This document shows positions 27,420 to 35,840 of a DNA stretch of 64,000 bases, piece by piece. Within the stretch, counting starts at the first letter, position 1. Every line of letters starts with the position of its first letter. Under the pieces are notes generated by a model. That model was given only the letters and a program-made list of their open reading frames with translations. It searched no databases and was not told where the DNA came from. The translations under genes were made by a program, and so were the position numbers. This DNA comes from Burkholderiales bacterium PBB3 (GTDB lineage Bacteria > Pseudomonadota > Gammaproteobacteria > Burkholderiales > Burkholderiaceae_C): NCBI GenBank assembly GCA_002256115.1, contig NKIK01000006.1, forward strand, positions 62,001 through 126,000. Reading direction: 5' to 3'.

Positions 27420-30400
27420 TGCGGGCGCTGCGCATTGGTCTGCTGTTGCTGGGCTCCACCTTGCTGGCGCTGGCTGCGGTGCTGGGCGCGCTGTGGCTCT
27501 GGAGTGGTGCCACCACGTCGCTGGCCACCACGCTGGCGGTGGCAGCGCGCTGGTTGCCCGAGGGCCAAAGCCTGCAAAGCCGCAACGTGCAAGGCTCATT
27601 GCAAGGCGGTGGCAGCATTGGCTGGCTGCGCTGGCAGCGCGGTGCACTCAGTGTGGAGGCGCATGACATTGCCGTGAACTGGTCCTGGCGCAGCGCGCTG
27701 GATGGCCAAGCCCGTGTGGACCAGCTCTCCGCCCGCCTGGTCCACATTGAAGACAAGAGCCCAGCCCAGCCTGGCCCCAAAACTGCACCCACGGCCATTG
27801 CCCTGCCTTTTAAGGTGGACACGCGCTGGTCCATTGATACGCTGGAGTGGGCGGGCGGTGCGCCCATCACCGCCACCGGCTTGGCGGGTCACTATGTGTT
27901 TGATGGCCAGCGCCATAGCTTGCAAAAGGGCCAAGCTAATGTGGCTCAGGGCAGCTACCAATTCAGCGCCACCTTGGATGCACAGGCCCCCATGGCCCTG
28001 GCCGCCCAGGTGCAAGGCACGGTGCAGACTGCTGTGCCCGGCCGCGCAACACCGCTGGAAGTGGTGGCCCTAGCCACGCTGGTCGGCCCACTGGCCGGTG
28101 CGGATGCCACGCTGGAGCTACAGGCCAGCCTGCGCTCTGACCCGGCCACTACCACCGATAAGCGCGCGGCCCCAGTCGCAAACACCGGCATGCAAGGCCA
28201 GTTGAGTGCACGCGTACAGCCCTGGCAGGCCCAACCCGTGGTGCAGGCCAACGCCAGCTGGCAATCGCTGGATCTGGCGGCCCTGTGGCCGCAAGCCCCC
28301 CAGGCCCGGCTCAGCGGGCAGGCGCAGGTCAAGCCCAGTGCGCCGCCCCAGCCTGCAGGTTGGAACGCTGTCTTGCAAATCAGCAATGCGCAGCCCGGCC
28401 CTTGGGATAAACAGCGCCTGCCGCTAGAGCAATTGGATGCGCAACTCGACTACACCCAAGGCCAGTGGGCCGTGCGTGCACTGCAGGCGCGCGGTGCCGG
28501 TGGCCGCCTCGAAGCGCAAGGCCAAGTCCGTGGCAGCACGGCCGATGCAGCCCAAGCCACCGTGCCGGGCTGGCAGGGCCAAGCCAAGCTCTGGGGTGTG
28601 AACACCGCCGCGCTGGATTCGCGCCTGGCCAGCGCTGTTTTGGATGGTGAACTCACGGCCACCCAGGCCGACACAGGCATCGCGTTCAAGGCGGACATCC
28701 GCAGCCCGACCGCAACCGCAACGTCAACGGCCACCCCAGCCACAGGCCCGGTGCGCCTGCAACGCTTGCAAGCCAGCGGCACCTGGGCTGCCCCGCTGCT
28801 GCAAATCGACGCGCTGGCCCTGCAGACCGATGACGCGCTGCTGGACGGCAAGCTAACGATCCACACCGCCCGCCCCCAGGCCAGTGCCACCGGGCAACTG
28901 AACTTGGCATTGCCCGGCGCACGCGCCACGGCCAGCGGCAGCATGGCCGCCGCCACGGGCGATGGCAGCCTGCAACTGCAGGTGACCGATGCCAGCCAAA
29001 CCCGGCGCTGGCTGGCACGCCTGCCCGGCGCGCCCGTGGCTTTGGCCAAGCTGCAGGTCAAGGGCGATGCCAACCTGGACGCCCGCTGGACCGGCGGCTG
29101 GCAAACCCTGAGCGCACTGCAGTTGCAAATCAGCGCGCGCGTGCCGCGCCTGGAGGGTTTTGATACCGCACAACCCGACAAACCCTGGCGCGTGCGCGAT
29201 GGCCAACTGGACCTGAGCGGCCCGGTGGCGGCGCTCAATCTCAGCACCCAAGGCCAACTGGAGCGGGCCAACCAGCGCCTGACCTGGAAAGCCAGCGCCC
29301 AAGGCGGCCGCGAAGACGATGGCAACTGGCAAGCCCGCCTGGAGTCGGCGCAAATAAGCGCACAACTGAGCGTCCAGCTCAGCACACCGCCCAACACAGC
29401 CGTCAACACCCAGCCCCCGGCCTCTGACAGCAGCCGCCCCGCCCCCTGGACCCTGCAACTGGCTGAGCCGGTGACCGTGCGCTACCAAAGCACGGCCAGC
29501 AGCCGCAGCCTGGAGGGGAGCGCTGGCTCCCTGCGCCTGGGCGGCCCGGTGCCTGGCTCAGCGCTGGTGTCGTGGCAGACCGCGCGCTGGTCGCAAGACG
29601 GTATGGGCAGCCAGGCACGCACCCAATGGAGCACCCAGGGCCGCCTGACCGATGTGCCACTGGCCTGGCTGGAGGTGTTTAGCCCCACACGCCTGGCCGA
29701 TTTGGGCGTGCGCGGTGACGTGGTGTTTGGCGGGCAGTGGGATGCCAATAGCAGCGACACCCTGCGCCTGCGCGCCCATGTGGAACGCACGGCGGGCGAT
29801 TTGCAACTCCTGGGCGAGAGCGATAGCAGCGCGCTGCTCAGCGCCGGCCTGCGCGTTGCACGGCTGGAGCTTGCAAACGAAGGCGAGCAGATCAGCGCTA
29901 GCCTGCGCTGGGACAGCGAACGCGCTGGCCAGGTGCAGGCCAGCTTTGGCACGCGCGTGACCCTGCAAGACGAGCAATGGGCCTGGGCCGCAGATGCACC
30001 GATCAGCGGGCAACTCAAGGCCCAGCTACCGCGCGTGGGCGCATGGTCGGTGCTGGCACCACCCGGCTGGCGCTTGCGCGGCACGCTAGACGCCGATGCC
30101 ACGCTGGCCGGCACCCGAGCCCGCCCGCAGTGGCGCGGGCACCTGAGCGCGAGCGACCTGGCGCTGCGCTCGGTGGTGGATGGCGTGGACTTCAGCGGCG
30201 GCACGCTGCGCACGCGCCTGGAGGGCGAACGCCTGAACATTGAAGAATTCACACTACAAGGCGCTGGGGGCGTAGGCACTGCGCCGGGTAGCGGCGGCCT
30301 GCTCAGCGCCACCGGCTTTGTGCAGTGGCAGACCCCCGAAGGTGCCAGCGCCAACCCCGACGCGGCCTTTGTGCAGCGCCTGCGCATGGAGATGGACGCC

Positions 30401-31402
30401 ACGGCCACCGCACTGCGGGTGAGCGCCCGTGGCGACCGGCGTTTGGTGTTGTCGGGCACGCTATCGGCCCGGCTGAACGCCGCCAAGCTGGTCTTGCGTG
30501 GCAAGCTCAAAGCCGACCAGGCCTTGTTTGTGATGCCCGAGGACACCACACCGCGCCTGGGCGATGACGTGGTGGTGCGCAAGCCCGCCGCAGCGGCCAA
30601 CCCGGCCCCCGTGCCGACGCAGGCCGGTGCAACGCCCGCCAAAAGCAACACCCCGGTCCAGACCGATCTGGCCATCAGCCTGGACCTGGGCCAGGACTTC
30701 CAGGTGCGCGGCAGTGGTCTCATCACCCTACTCGAAGGCAGCGTAGAGCTCACCAGCACCAGTCGCGCGCTGGCACCGCGCCTGACCGGCACCTTGCGCA
30801 CGGCCCAAGGCACTTACAAGGCCTATGGGCAGCAGCTCGACATTGAAGAAGGCGTGCTGCGCTTCACCGGGGCGTATGACAACCCGTCGCTCGATATTTT
30901 GGCGATTCGCCCCAACCTGACCCAACGCGTGGGGGTGCAGATCAGCGGCACCGCGCTGCTGCCCGTGGTGCGGCTGTATGCCGACCCGGATTTGCCGGAC
31001 TCTGAAAAGTTGGCCTGGCTGCTGCTGGGCCGGTCTGGTGCCAATGGCGGTGCCGAGGCGGCCATGCTGCAGCAAGCCGCGCTGGCGCTGTTGGGCAAAA
31101 AGGGGGGTGGTGTCTCGGGCGGTTTGGCCGATGCATTTGGGCTGGACGAAATATCGCTGCGGGGCGGTACCAATGGTGAATCCACCGCATCGGGCAGCAC
31201 AGGCAGCGGTACCGCCACCGGTGCCACTGTGTTGCTGGGCAAGCGCTTGTCGCGGGATTTTTATGTGGCCTATGAGCGCAGCCTGGCCGGTACCGTGGGC
31301 ACGCTGTCTATCTTTTATGACCTGTCACGCCGCTTTACGCTGCGCGCACAAACCGGCGAGCAAAGCGCCGTCGATCTGATCTTCACGCTGCGCTACGACT
31401 GA
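27419..31402 (+). CDS. tamB: TamB, inner-membrane anchored AsmA-like transport protein
   Basis: 1327 residues with an N-terminal signal anchor (IGLLLLGSTLLALAAVLGAL), then a very long repetitive beta-strand chain typical of the AsmA/TamB hydrophobic groove, and the conserved DUF490 domain in the last 350 residues (LEGSVELTSTSRALAPRLTG, TYKAYGQQLDIEEGVLRFTG, LLLGRSGANGGAEAAML). The extreme C-terminus matches the family (FYVAYERSL, then FTLRYD). It bridges the envelope to TamA and is thought to carry phospholipids or help outer-membrane protein assembly. The start overlaps the tamA stop. The last ten bases overlap the convergent GGDEF-EAL gene. Very high GC and Ala/Gln/Thr-rich composition is normal for betaproteobacterial TamB. 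Confidence 0.9.
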   Translation: MRALRIGLLLLGSTLLALAAVLGALWLWSGATTSLATTLAVAARWLPEGQSLQSRNVQGSLQGGGSIGWLRWQRGALSVEAHDIAVNWSWRSALDGQARVDQLSARLVHIEDKSPAQPGPKTAPTAIALPFKVDTRWSIDTLEWAGGAPITATGLAGHYVFDGQRHSLQKGQANVAQGSYQFSATLDAQAPMALAAQVQGTVQTAVPGRATPLEVVALATLVGPLAGADATLELQASLRSDPATTTDKRAAPVANTGMQGQLSARVQPWQAQPVVQANASWQSLDLAALWPQAPQARLSGQAQVKPSAPPQPAGWNAVLQISNAQPGPWDKQRLPLEQLDAQLDYTQGQWAVRALQARGAGGRLEAQGQVRGSTADAAQATVPGWQGQAKLWGVNTAALDSRLASAVLDGELTATQADTGIAFKADIRSPTATATSTATPATGPVRLQRLQASGTWAAPLLQIDALALQTDDALLDGKLTIHTARPQASATGQLNLALPGARATASGSMAAATGDGSLQLQVTDASQTRRWLARLPGAPVALAKLQVKGDANLDARWTGGWQTLSALQLQISARVPRLEGFDTAQPDKPWRVRDGQLDLSGPVAALNLSTQGQLERANQRLTWKASAQGGREDDGNWQARLESAQISAQLSVQLSTPPNTAVNTQPPASDSSRPAPWTLQLAEPVTVRYQSTASSRSLEGSAGSLRLGGPVPGSALVSWQTARWSQDGMGSQARTQWSTQGRLTDVPLAWLEVFSPTRLADLGVRGDVVFGGQWDANSSDTLRLRAHVERTAGDLQLLGESDSSALLSAGLRVARLELANEGEQISASLRWDSERAGQVQASFGTRVTLQDEQWAWAADAPISGQLKAQLPRVGAWSVLAPPGWRLRGTLDADATLAGTRARPQWRGHLSASDLALRSVVDGVDFSGGTLRTRLEGERLNIEEFTLQGAGGVGTAPGSGGLLSATGFVQWQTPEGASANPDAAFVQRLRMEMDATATALRVSARGDRRLVLSGTLSARLNAAKLVLRGKLKADQALFVMPEDTTPRLGDDVVVRKPAAAANPAPVPTQAGATPAKSNTPVQTDLAISLDLGQDFQVRGSGLITLLEGSVELTSTSRALAPRLTGTLRTAQGTYKAYGQQLDIEEGVLRFTGAYDNPSLDILAIRPNLTQRVGVQISGTALLPVVRLYADPDLPDSEKLAWLLLGRSGANGGAEAAMLQQAALALLGKKGGGVSGGLADAFGLDEISLRGGTNGESTASGSTGSGTATGATVLLGKRLSRDFYVAYERSLAGTVGTLSIFYDLSRRFTLRAQTGEQSAVDLIFTLRYD

Positions 31403-33777
31403 ACGGCCAACTTGTGGCGCGCATTCCACGCAGTGCACCAGGCGTTGAACTCGTGGGCCGGTACCGGCTTGCTCATGAAATAGCCTTGGGCTTCATCGCA
31501 CTCCAGCGCCTTGAGCTTGTCCCATATGAGCGCGTTTTCTACCCCTTCGGCCACCACCGTCAGGCCCAGATTGTGGGCCAGGTCGATGGTGGATCGCACA
31601 ATCTTGGCATCGTCTTCATCCGACTCCATGGCCATCACAAAGGATTTGTCGATCTTGAGTTCATCCACCGGCAAACTCTTCAGATAGGCCAACGACGAAT
31701 AGCCCGTGCCAAAGTCGTCAATCGACAACTTGAAGCCGCGCTTGGACAGAATATGCAGGGTGTTTTGCGCGCGCTGCGGGTCGTCCATGATGGCGCTCTC
31801 AGTGATCTCCAGGCAAAACGCAGCGGGCTCCACCCCGTACTCGGCCAGCATGGCATCCAGCCGTGCCGGGAACTCCACATCCAACAAGTCGCGGGTGGAA
31901 AGGTTAATGGCCACCCGCAAATGGGGGCTGCCGCTGTCTAGCCCATGGAACACGCTGGCTGTTTCGCGGAACACCCAGTTGGTCAGCTCGCGCACAAAGC
32001 CGGTTTGCTCGGCAAACGGAATGAACTGCAGCGGTGGCACCAGGCCGCGCTCGGGGTGTTGCCAGCGCACCAGGGCCTCGGCGGCCACCACTTGGTGGGT
32101 GGCCAGCGCAATCTTGGGCTGCAAGAACAAGCGCAGTTCGCCCAGAGCCACCGCCTGGCGCAACTCGGTCAGCATCGACAGGGTCAGGTTGCTGGCCGAG
32201 TCCAGAGACGGGTCATACACCTGCAGTAGCGTGGTGCGGGCCTTGGCGGCGTACATGGCCACTTCGGCATGCGACAGCAGGGCGTCCACCTCTTGGGCAC
32301 TCTGCGGATAGCAGGCAATGCCCATGCTGGCACTCATGTCCACGTTCTGGTCTTCCAGCGCCATCGGCACTTCAAAGGATTTGGCAATGCGCTGGGCCAC
32401 AGCCACGGCAGTTTCTGCATCACTGCCACTCAAGATCACCGCAAACTCATCCCCGCCCAAACGCGCCACCATGTCGCCCTCGCGCATCTCGCGTTCGGTC
32501 AGCCGCTTGGCCACGGCAATCAACAGCTGGTCGCCAAAGCTATAGCCCAGCACGTCGTTCACATGCTTGAAACGGTCCATGTCCAGCATGATGACGGCCA
32601 TGTTTTTGTCGGGGCTGTTGCTGGTGTCTTGCGCAAACTTGAGCATATGGGCCTGCACCGCTTCGCGGAACTGGGCCCGGTTGGGCAGCCCGGTCAGGCG
32701 ATCCCAATAGGCCAATTGGCGAATCTGGTCTTGCTGCACGCCGATGTTGACGCGCATGGCATCAAAGGCCTGGGCCAAGCCGCCAATTTCGTCTTTGCGG
32801 TCGGTAAATTCCATGGGCACGTCATAGCGCCCACGGCCCATGGTTTCAGCAGCGCTGACCAATGAGCGCAGCGGCGTGGTCACGCGGCGCGCCGCAAACA
32901 CACTGCCCACCGCAAACAAGACCACCCCCAGCGCCGTGATCCAGGCCAGGGCCACCTGGGCCTGGCGAAACGGAGCCACCACTTCATTGACCGACCGCAA
33001 CAACAAGGTGCGCACATTGCCAGTAGGCCCATCGTAGAGCTTGACGGTGCGGGCAATCAACAGATCGCCCGGCACTGGCACCTCCCGCACCATGGCGTCG
33101 ACCGACACCAGACTCATCAGTGTCCGCGCTGGCAGGGTGGTAGCCACAATCTGGCTGGGTTCGCCTTGCGACTGGCTGATCAGCACCAACTGCATGTCGG
33201 ACAAGTCATGCATGTCGTCCAACAATTTTTGGTCGATGGGGAAGCCCATCAGCACCCAACCCACGGTCACCGGAGCCTTCAAGGGCACCAGCACAAACTG
33301 GTAGGGCGTCTGCTTCACCATGGCGATCAGGCTGCCCTGCATTTGCTGCGCAGAAGCACCGGCCAGGCGGGTCAGCAGCGGTTTGATTTGGGCTTCATCC
33401 TGGCCCTCGCCCACGGCCAGCAAAGCCATCTTGGTATCGAGGTAGGCGGTTACGGTCGCGCCGATGCGGGCACCGTTGTTTTCCAAGGCGGAGCGTATGG
33501 TGTCCTGGTCTTGGCTGTTGACCGCGTCACGAAACGCGTAGTCGGCAGCCAGCAAGGCAGCACCCTGGCTCAGTTGCTGGGCCTTTTGGTCCAATAGGCG
33601 ACGCCACACTTTTTCGCCCACCAACAACTCTTGCTGAACCTGGCGCTCGGCGCTTTGTGCAATGCTGGTGCGCACCACGCTGAACACCGCCGCCTGCACC
33701 AACAGCAGCAGCAGCAAAGACAGGGCCACGATGCGCGAAGTCAGTCCCCACTGGCTGGGCGGCCAATTCAATGTCAT
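31393..33777 (-). CDS. Membrane GGDEF-EAL c-di-GMP enzyme
   Basis: 794 residues. Two membrane helices (IVALSLLLLLLVQAAVFSVV at about 15-35 and ITALGVVLFAVGSVFAARRV near 290) flank a periplasmic sensor of about 250 residues. HAMP follows (TPLRSLVSAAETMGRG), then GGDEF (about 375-530) with loop GGDEF and an I-site REGD five residues before it, then EAL (about 545-790) with EALVRWQHPERG, NLSTRDLLD, EITESAIM and DDFGTGYSSL. Both domains have intact signatures, so it may be bifunctional, with the phosphodiesterase probably dominant. Its ATG overlaps the TGA of the cupredoxin-like gene (ATGA), tying expression of a copper-type protein to c-di-GMP turnover. Confidence 0.9.
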   Translation of the reverse strand: MTLNWPPSQWGLTSRIVALSLLLLLLVQAAVFSVVRTSIAQSAERQVQQELLVGEKVWRRLLDQKAQQLSQGAALLAADYAFRDAVNSQDQDTIRSALENNGARIGATVTAYLDTKMALLAVGEGQDEAQIKPLLTRLAGASAQQMQGSLIAMVKQTPYQFVLVPLKAPVTVGWVLMGFPIDQKLLDDMHDLSDMQLVLISQSQGEPSQIVATTLPARTLMSLVSVDAMVREVPVPGDLLIARTVKLYDGPTGNVRTLLLRSVNEVVAPFRQAQVALAWITALGVVLFAVGSVFAARRVTTPLRSLVSAAETMGRGRYDVPMEFTDRKDEIGGLAQAFDAMRVNIGVQQDQIRQLAYWDRLTGLPNRAQFREAVQAHMLKFAQDTSNSPDKNMAVIMLDMDRFKHVNDVLGYSFGDQLLIAVAKRLTEREMREGDMVARLGGDEFAVILSGSDAETAVAVAQRIAKSFEVPMALEDQNVDMSASMGIACYPQSAQEVDALLSHAEVAMYAAKARTTLLQVYDPSLDSASNLTLSMLTELRQAVALGELRLFLQPKIALATHQVVAAEALVRWQHPERGLVPPLQFIPFAEQTGFVRELTNWVFRETASVFHGLDSGSPHLRVAINLSTRDLLDVEFPARLDAMLAEYGVEPAAFCLEITESAIMDDPQRAQNTLHILSKRGFKLSIDDFGTGYSSLAYLKSLPVDELKIDKSFVMAMESDEDDAKIVRSTIDLAHNLGLTVVAEGVENALIWDKLKALECDEAQGYFMSKPVPAHEFNAWCTAWNARHKLAVQS

Positions 33778-34376
33778 GGCAGCAGGCCTGTGAGTCGAAC
33801 ACTGGCATTGGCAGGCGTGCTGCCAACGGTCAACGCCTGATCCATGGCCGGTGCGCCCACCGGCAAGCGCGAATGCCAGACCCGAAGGTGGTAACTACCC
33901 GCAGGCACATTGGGCAGGCTGGCAAGCCCCAGGCTATCGGTGCTGCCGTAAAACGGGGTGTCCACCACCACCACCCAGGCCGCCATGTTGTCGTGGATAT
34001 TGCAGCCCAGCACCGCAATGCCCGACTTGTCAAAAACCACCGGGTTGGCGGGTGTGCCCGCAAACAGTTTTAGTTCGAATTTTTTGGCAGGGGAAAACGA
34101 ATACACGTGGTGGCGCACGGTGTCGCGGTTGGGAAAGCTAACCGCCGTGCCCGTGGGCACGACCAGCACATTCGGGACGAATTGGCGGCCTACCTGTGCC
34201 ATTTCAGCCCCCGGCAAGGGCTTGGCCAATGGCTTGGCCTCACGGGATTCCAAAAACACAACGGCATCTGGCAAGGCCTTGCCACGCTCGTCTTGCACCT
34301 GGATTTGCACCACCGCCGCCTGCACGGGAAGCACCAAAGCCATGCAACCGCCCAACACGCTCAATACTAATTTCAT
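33774..34376 (-). CDS. Cupredoxin-like periplasmic protein (methylamine-utilisation type)
   Basis: 200 residues with a signal peptide (LVLSVLGGCMALVLPVQA). A small beta domain (VVQIQVQDERGKALPDAVVF) is followed by a plastocyanin-like core at about 65-145. There PNRDTVRHHVYSFSPAKKFE supplies the first histidine, and VLGCNIHDNMAAWV supplies Cys, His and Met in the C-x-x-H-x-x-M arrangement of a type-1 copper site. Related proteins are annotated as methylamine utilisation protein, though no mau genes are here. It may bind copper or carry electrons in the periplasm. The last four bases overlap the start of the GGDEF-EAL gene, so it may report redox or copper state to that sensor; this is inference. 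Confidence 0.8.
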   Translation of the reverse strand: MKLVLSVLGGCMALVLPVQAAVVQIQVQDERGKALPDAVVFLESREAKPLAKPLPGAEMAQVGRQFVPNVLVVPTGTAVSFPNRDTVRHHVYSFSPAKKFELKLFAGTPANPVVFDKSGIAVLGCNIHDNMAAWVVVVDTPFYGSTDSLGLASLPNVPAGSYHLRVWHSRLPVGAPAMDQALTVGSTPANASVRLTGLLP

Positions 34377-34488
34377 CGCCTTCTTTCATTGGCAATCCGC
34401 CTGCCATGGCGGCACCGACCTGGCCATCTAACGCAGCCACACGAACAGCATACCCGGACTGACAGCGTACGACAATTTCAGGGGCCTC

Positions 34489-35784
34489 TCAATGCACCCA
34501 CAGCCCTACGACGGCCAGCGTCATCAGGGTTACCGGTATGCCCACCGCCGCGTGCTGCCTCCAGTCGACAGCAATACCGCTTTTGCGAGCCAGATCCACC
34601 ACAATCAGGTTGGCAATCGAGCCCACCAGCAGCAAGTTGCCTGCCAACGTCGTAATCAAGGCCAGCGCCATCCCAGCCTGGCCACCCGGCTCCAGGTGGG
34701 GCAGCAGCAGCATCACTGCGGGCACGTTGGACACCAAATTGGACAGCGCCACACCCACCACCAGCAAGGCACCGGGGTCGCGCAAATGCACGCCTTGGGT
34801 GGCAAGCCAAGCCACGGCCTCCCCTGCCAAGCCCGTTTTGTCCAGCGCGTGGTTGACCACAAACAGGCCCATGAACAGTAACAACAGCGGCCAGTCCACA
34901 TAGCCCATCACATCCGCCGAATGCAAGCGTCGGCTTAGCAGCAACACACCAGCCCCCACCAGCGCCGCCACTTCACGCGGCCAGTCGGTGAACAAGAAAA
35001 TGATGAGCAACGCGCCCGCCACCAATAGGCCTTTTATGGTTTGGAAGCGGTCAAACGGCGGCTCGTCGTCGCTCGCATGCTGAGAGACTGCCAAGGGCGG
35101 CGTATATGGGGGTAGCGTGAGCGCTCCGCCAGGGCCTTTGACCAGCCACAGCCACAGCCACAGCACGCCCAGACTAATCACCACGGGTGGCAGGGCATAG
35201 CGCACATAGGCTGCAAAGTCCAGTTTCAACACCGAGCCAATCAGCATGTTTTGTGGATTGCCAATCAGCGTGGCGGCCGAACCGATATTGGCGGCACAGG
35301 CTAGCCCCAGCAAATACGGCACCGGGTTGTGGCCCCGACGCAGGCACAGCTGCACCACCACCGGCGTCATGGCCAGGCAAATGATGTCGTTGGAAAACAC
35401 CGCAGACAGGGCTGCTGCGGCAGTGATCAGCGCCGCCAGCAGCCCTCCGGGCGACAAAGGCTTACCCCCCACCCAACGCGCCACCGCCGCGTAAAAACCA
35501 CCCAAGCGCAACTGCGCGGCCACCACCATGAAGGCAAACAGCAACACGATGGTGGGCAGGTCAATCGTGCGTGCGGCGTCCTCCACCGACTCCCCGGTTA
35601 GCGCGATCACCGCGATAGCGCCCAGCAGGGCCACACCGGAACGATCCAGCTTCAGGCGCGGTAAACCACCCAAAAACATGCCCAAATAGACCGTGGCAAA
35701 CACGACCACGATGCCCCAGTCGGTCGCGCTATGGCCCCATAGCTGGGTCGTCGACGGATTCAGCAGAGCGGGCATTGCAAACAT
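34489..35784 (-). CDS. SLC13/ArsB-type anion or dicarboxylate transporter
   Basis: About 431 residues from the ATG at 35784; a GTG at 35808 is an alternative and neither has a strong ribosome-binding site. Roughly eleven hydrophobic helices are visible, with the two hairpin-adjacent motifs of the ion-transporter superfamily: SAVFSNDIICLAMTPVVV and GSAATLIGNPQNMLIG in the first half, SNLVSNVPAVMLLLP and LAGNLLLVGSIANLIVVDLA in the second. The repeated SN-x and GN-x motifs are those that bind substrate and Na+ or H+ in SLC13/CitM/ArsB proteins. The substrate could be a dicarboxylate, citrate, sulfate or arsenite; no ars genes adjoin it. Divergent from the ABC-F gene, 56 bp away. Confidence 0.8.
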   Translation of the reverse strand: MFAMPALLNPSTTQLWGHSATDWGIVVVFATVYLGMFLGGLPRLKLDRSGVALLGAIAVIALTGESVEDAARTIDLPTIVLLFAFMVVAAQLRLGGFYAAVARWVGGKPLSPGGLLAALITAAAALSAVFSNDIICLAMTPVVVQLCLRRGHNPVPYLLGLACAANIGSAATLIGNPQNMLIGSVLKLDFAAYVRYALPPVVISLGVLWLWLWLVKGPGGALTLPPYTPPLAVSQHASDDEPPFDRFQTIKGLLVAGALLIIFLFTDWPREVAALVGAGVLLLSRRLHSADVMGYVDWPLLLLFMGLFVVNHALDKTGLAGEAVAWLATQGVHLRDPGALLVVGVALSNLVSNVPAVMLLLPHLEPGGQAGMALALITTLAGNLLLVGSIANLIVVDLARKSGIAVDWRQHAAVGIPVTLMTLAVVGLWVH

Positions 35785-35840
35785 GGTGTCGATGATAGTT
35801 GCGCTCACAAGGGATAATCGGGGGCTATACCCGGATCCTT

